From NCBI GenBank assembly GCA_013115125.1, contig JABANN010000569.1, positions 1 through 20,794 of the forward strand: a stretch of DNA of 20,794 nt, given 5' to 3'. Under the pieces are notes generated by a model that was given only the letters and a program-made list of their open reading frames with translations, was not told the origin of the DNA and did not search any database. Below, in pieces: positions 19,470 to 20,794 of this stretch. Numbering within the stretch: the first letter of the stretch is position 1; each line of letters starts with the position of its first letter. This DNA comes from Perkinsus olseni. Taxonomy: Eukaryota; Perkinsozoa; Perkinsida. The translations under genes and the position numbers were made by a program.

Positions 19470-20386
19470 ACCGTGCAGCACGAAGGGGTTCAGTCCGGAG
19501 AGTTCTGCGCTTCACGCGGCCTGGGTAGCAGCCCAGGTGACGGAGTCGCTGGAGAGCTACAGCCGGTCATCAACGCTCCCTACGACGGTGCCGAGCAGCT
19601 ACAGTAACCCCAACCTTTATGGGCTGGATGCCATCACGCCAGCTACGTCCCCAAGGGCCGATGGACTCACGCTGGACCTTAGGAGACCGAGAGTAAGACT
19701 GGCCCGGCTATCAGGCGGTTGATGCTTTACCGCTGTGTAGGTGCCGTCGTATAGCGCTCCGATAACCCCTCGAGGAAGTAGTCACCGACTCGGTCACGCC
19801 AATACGATTACGGCCGGGTGCGGCGGCACGCATCGTCATGGGGGAAGGCAGCGGCATAGTGCTGCTACTCCGCTGACTCCCGCTGCACTGGCAAGGAGGG
19901 CTAGCACGGCGCTGCAGCATGCAATGGTGAGACCCTAGGCGACCTCGCTTGACAAGAAGTTGTTGTCTGCAGTTCGATACTACGCCGAGGGACTGGCTGC
20001 CTTTGCTGGATGGGCAGGAGACGGGTCCACACCTAGCTGTGGATTGGCAGCCGACCCGTCAGAGACCGAGAGGATACTCCTACCAACCAGCTGGCTCTGC
20101 GAACATCGGGCTGATGAGTTCTACCGCTATGGACATGTCCTCTGTCACGCTCCTAGCTGCACAGGTGAGATTTTCTGTCGGTAGCGGCAGTCATGATTGG
20201 TTTCCTTTGTAGATGGTGGACTGCGGTGCCCGACTGGACAGGGCACATACATGCGAAGGGCTGTCACCTCGCTGCACGGGTCGATCTGCGTGGGCTCAGC
20301 ACCGGCGTAGCGTACCTGATGGGGAGCGTCGTCGGCGGAGCGAAGGAGGAGGAAGATTTTATATGGGAGCTGAGAACGTACACTAG
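19470..20386 (+). CDS. probable C-terminal tail exons of NIPA copy 3
   Basis: Removing a 48-nt intron (19422-19469, gtaggc to tctccttag) joins the third exon in phase to 19470-19692. Then come 19741-19926, 19973-20164 and 20213-20386, separated by introns of 48, 46 and 48 nt. The encoded tail is Ser/Pro/Arg-rich (YSRSSTLPTTVPSS, TPLTPAALARRAS) and ends at a TAG at 20384. Four consecutive introns of normal size with agreeing phases support it. In the last two exons the other frames are also open (for example GLAAFAGWAGDG), so the frame there is less sure. It could instead be a separate downstream gene. No domain was recognised. Confidence 0.45.
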
Positions 20387-20794
20387 AAGGGCGTAGTGGT
20401 GTCATCTACTACTGTAAAGTTGCTGTTTTTATGAACCATTTTAACTGATTTATGTACACTTGCGTCGTCTATGTGCTGTACACTGATAATGTTACTACCA
20501 CTCCACCACCAACTCTGAGTGTAGTGGACTGACCTTTGACCTCGTATGCTACGCGAGGGACTTGAGTTCAGTTTTGTATAATAGTGAAGGGAACTGTTGC
20601 TGCTGCTGGTCGGCCCGCACAGCATCTGGAAGGGGGAAATATCGGATCGGTGCGGAGATCTGTGGAAGGAGTGGTACGGAATGGGCTTGGCAATACTACA
20701 CCTTTTCCCGAGCAAATAAAATGTTTTTTCGTTTGATTTAAAAGGGCCTGGAAAACCGAAGTTTGTTTTAAAAAAGTTTTCATCCACTTTAAAC
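20387..20794. other. 3' flank, no gene seen
   Basis: Less GC-rich than the gene cluster. An aataaa hexamer at 20715-20720 could serve as a polyadenylation signal. Minus-strand frames here have no recognised domain and may be cut by the window end. Confidence 0.35.

Noticed and set aside
20383-20787. Minus-strand gene at the window edge
   Set aside because: No ATG at its start, no domain and low-complexity content. It cannot be supported.

Overview
This window looks like nuclear DNA of a compact-intron protist. The best guess is a Perkinsus-like alveolate, and this is inference. The genes are multi-exon with GT-AG introns, mostly 40-57 nt long. Exon reading frames join cleanly across these introns, and the proteins are clearly eukaryotic: a PIAS/Siz SUMO ligase, NIPA-type transporters and ankyrin proteins. 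All exon joins given here were worked out by eye from splice sites, phase and protein-family fit. None was tested with transcripts.

Layout. 1-71 is a pure C run, probably an assembly edge. 72-1019 has no convincing gene. 1020-2930 is the gag-protease-start-of-polymerase part of an incomplete LTR retrotransposon, with a perfect 26-bp inverted repeat inside it. 2931-5236 is a repeat-rich stretch. It holds a likely small secreted cysteine-rich protein on the minus strand (3928-4188) and a clean 280-bp terminal-inverted-repeat element with 10-bp target duplications (4261-4560).

5237-8853 is a SUMO E3 ligase of the PIAS/Siz family in about 15 exons: SAP, PINIT, SP-RING, a SUMO-interacting motif and a basic tail. 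Two of its introns are far longer than the rest, and one contains a 192-bp tandem duplication. 9219-9830 holds at least two exons of a Lys/Arg-rich protein that I do not recognise. 10110-10240 is a diverged relative of the 4.3-kb element. 10786-11564 and about 12384-13604 are two ankyrin-containing genes that share an intron position.

13734-20386 is a head-to-tail cluster of three NIPA (DUF803) magnesium-transporter-like paralogues. Each ends in a low-complexity tail. All three share two introns late in the membrane domain. Copy 1 has five further introns where copies 2 and 3 have one uninterrupted exon.

Nothing suggests that these genes work together as a pathway. The NIPA cluster is a local family expansion, the ankyrin pair may be a second one, and the remainder is mobile-element debris. 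The most useful leads are the uneven intron content of the NIPA copies, a short tRNA T-arm-like motif inside several short introns, the antisense-open 192-bp duplication, and the secreted cysteine-rich protein.
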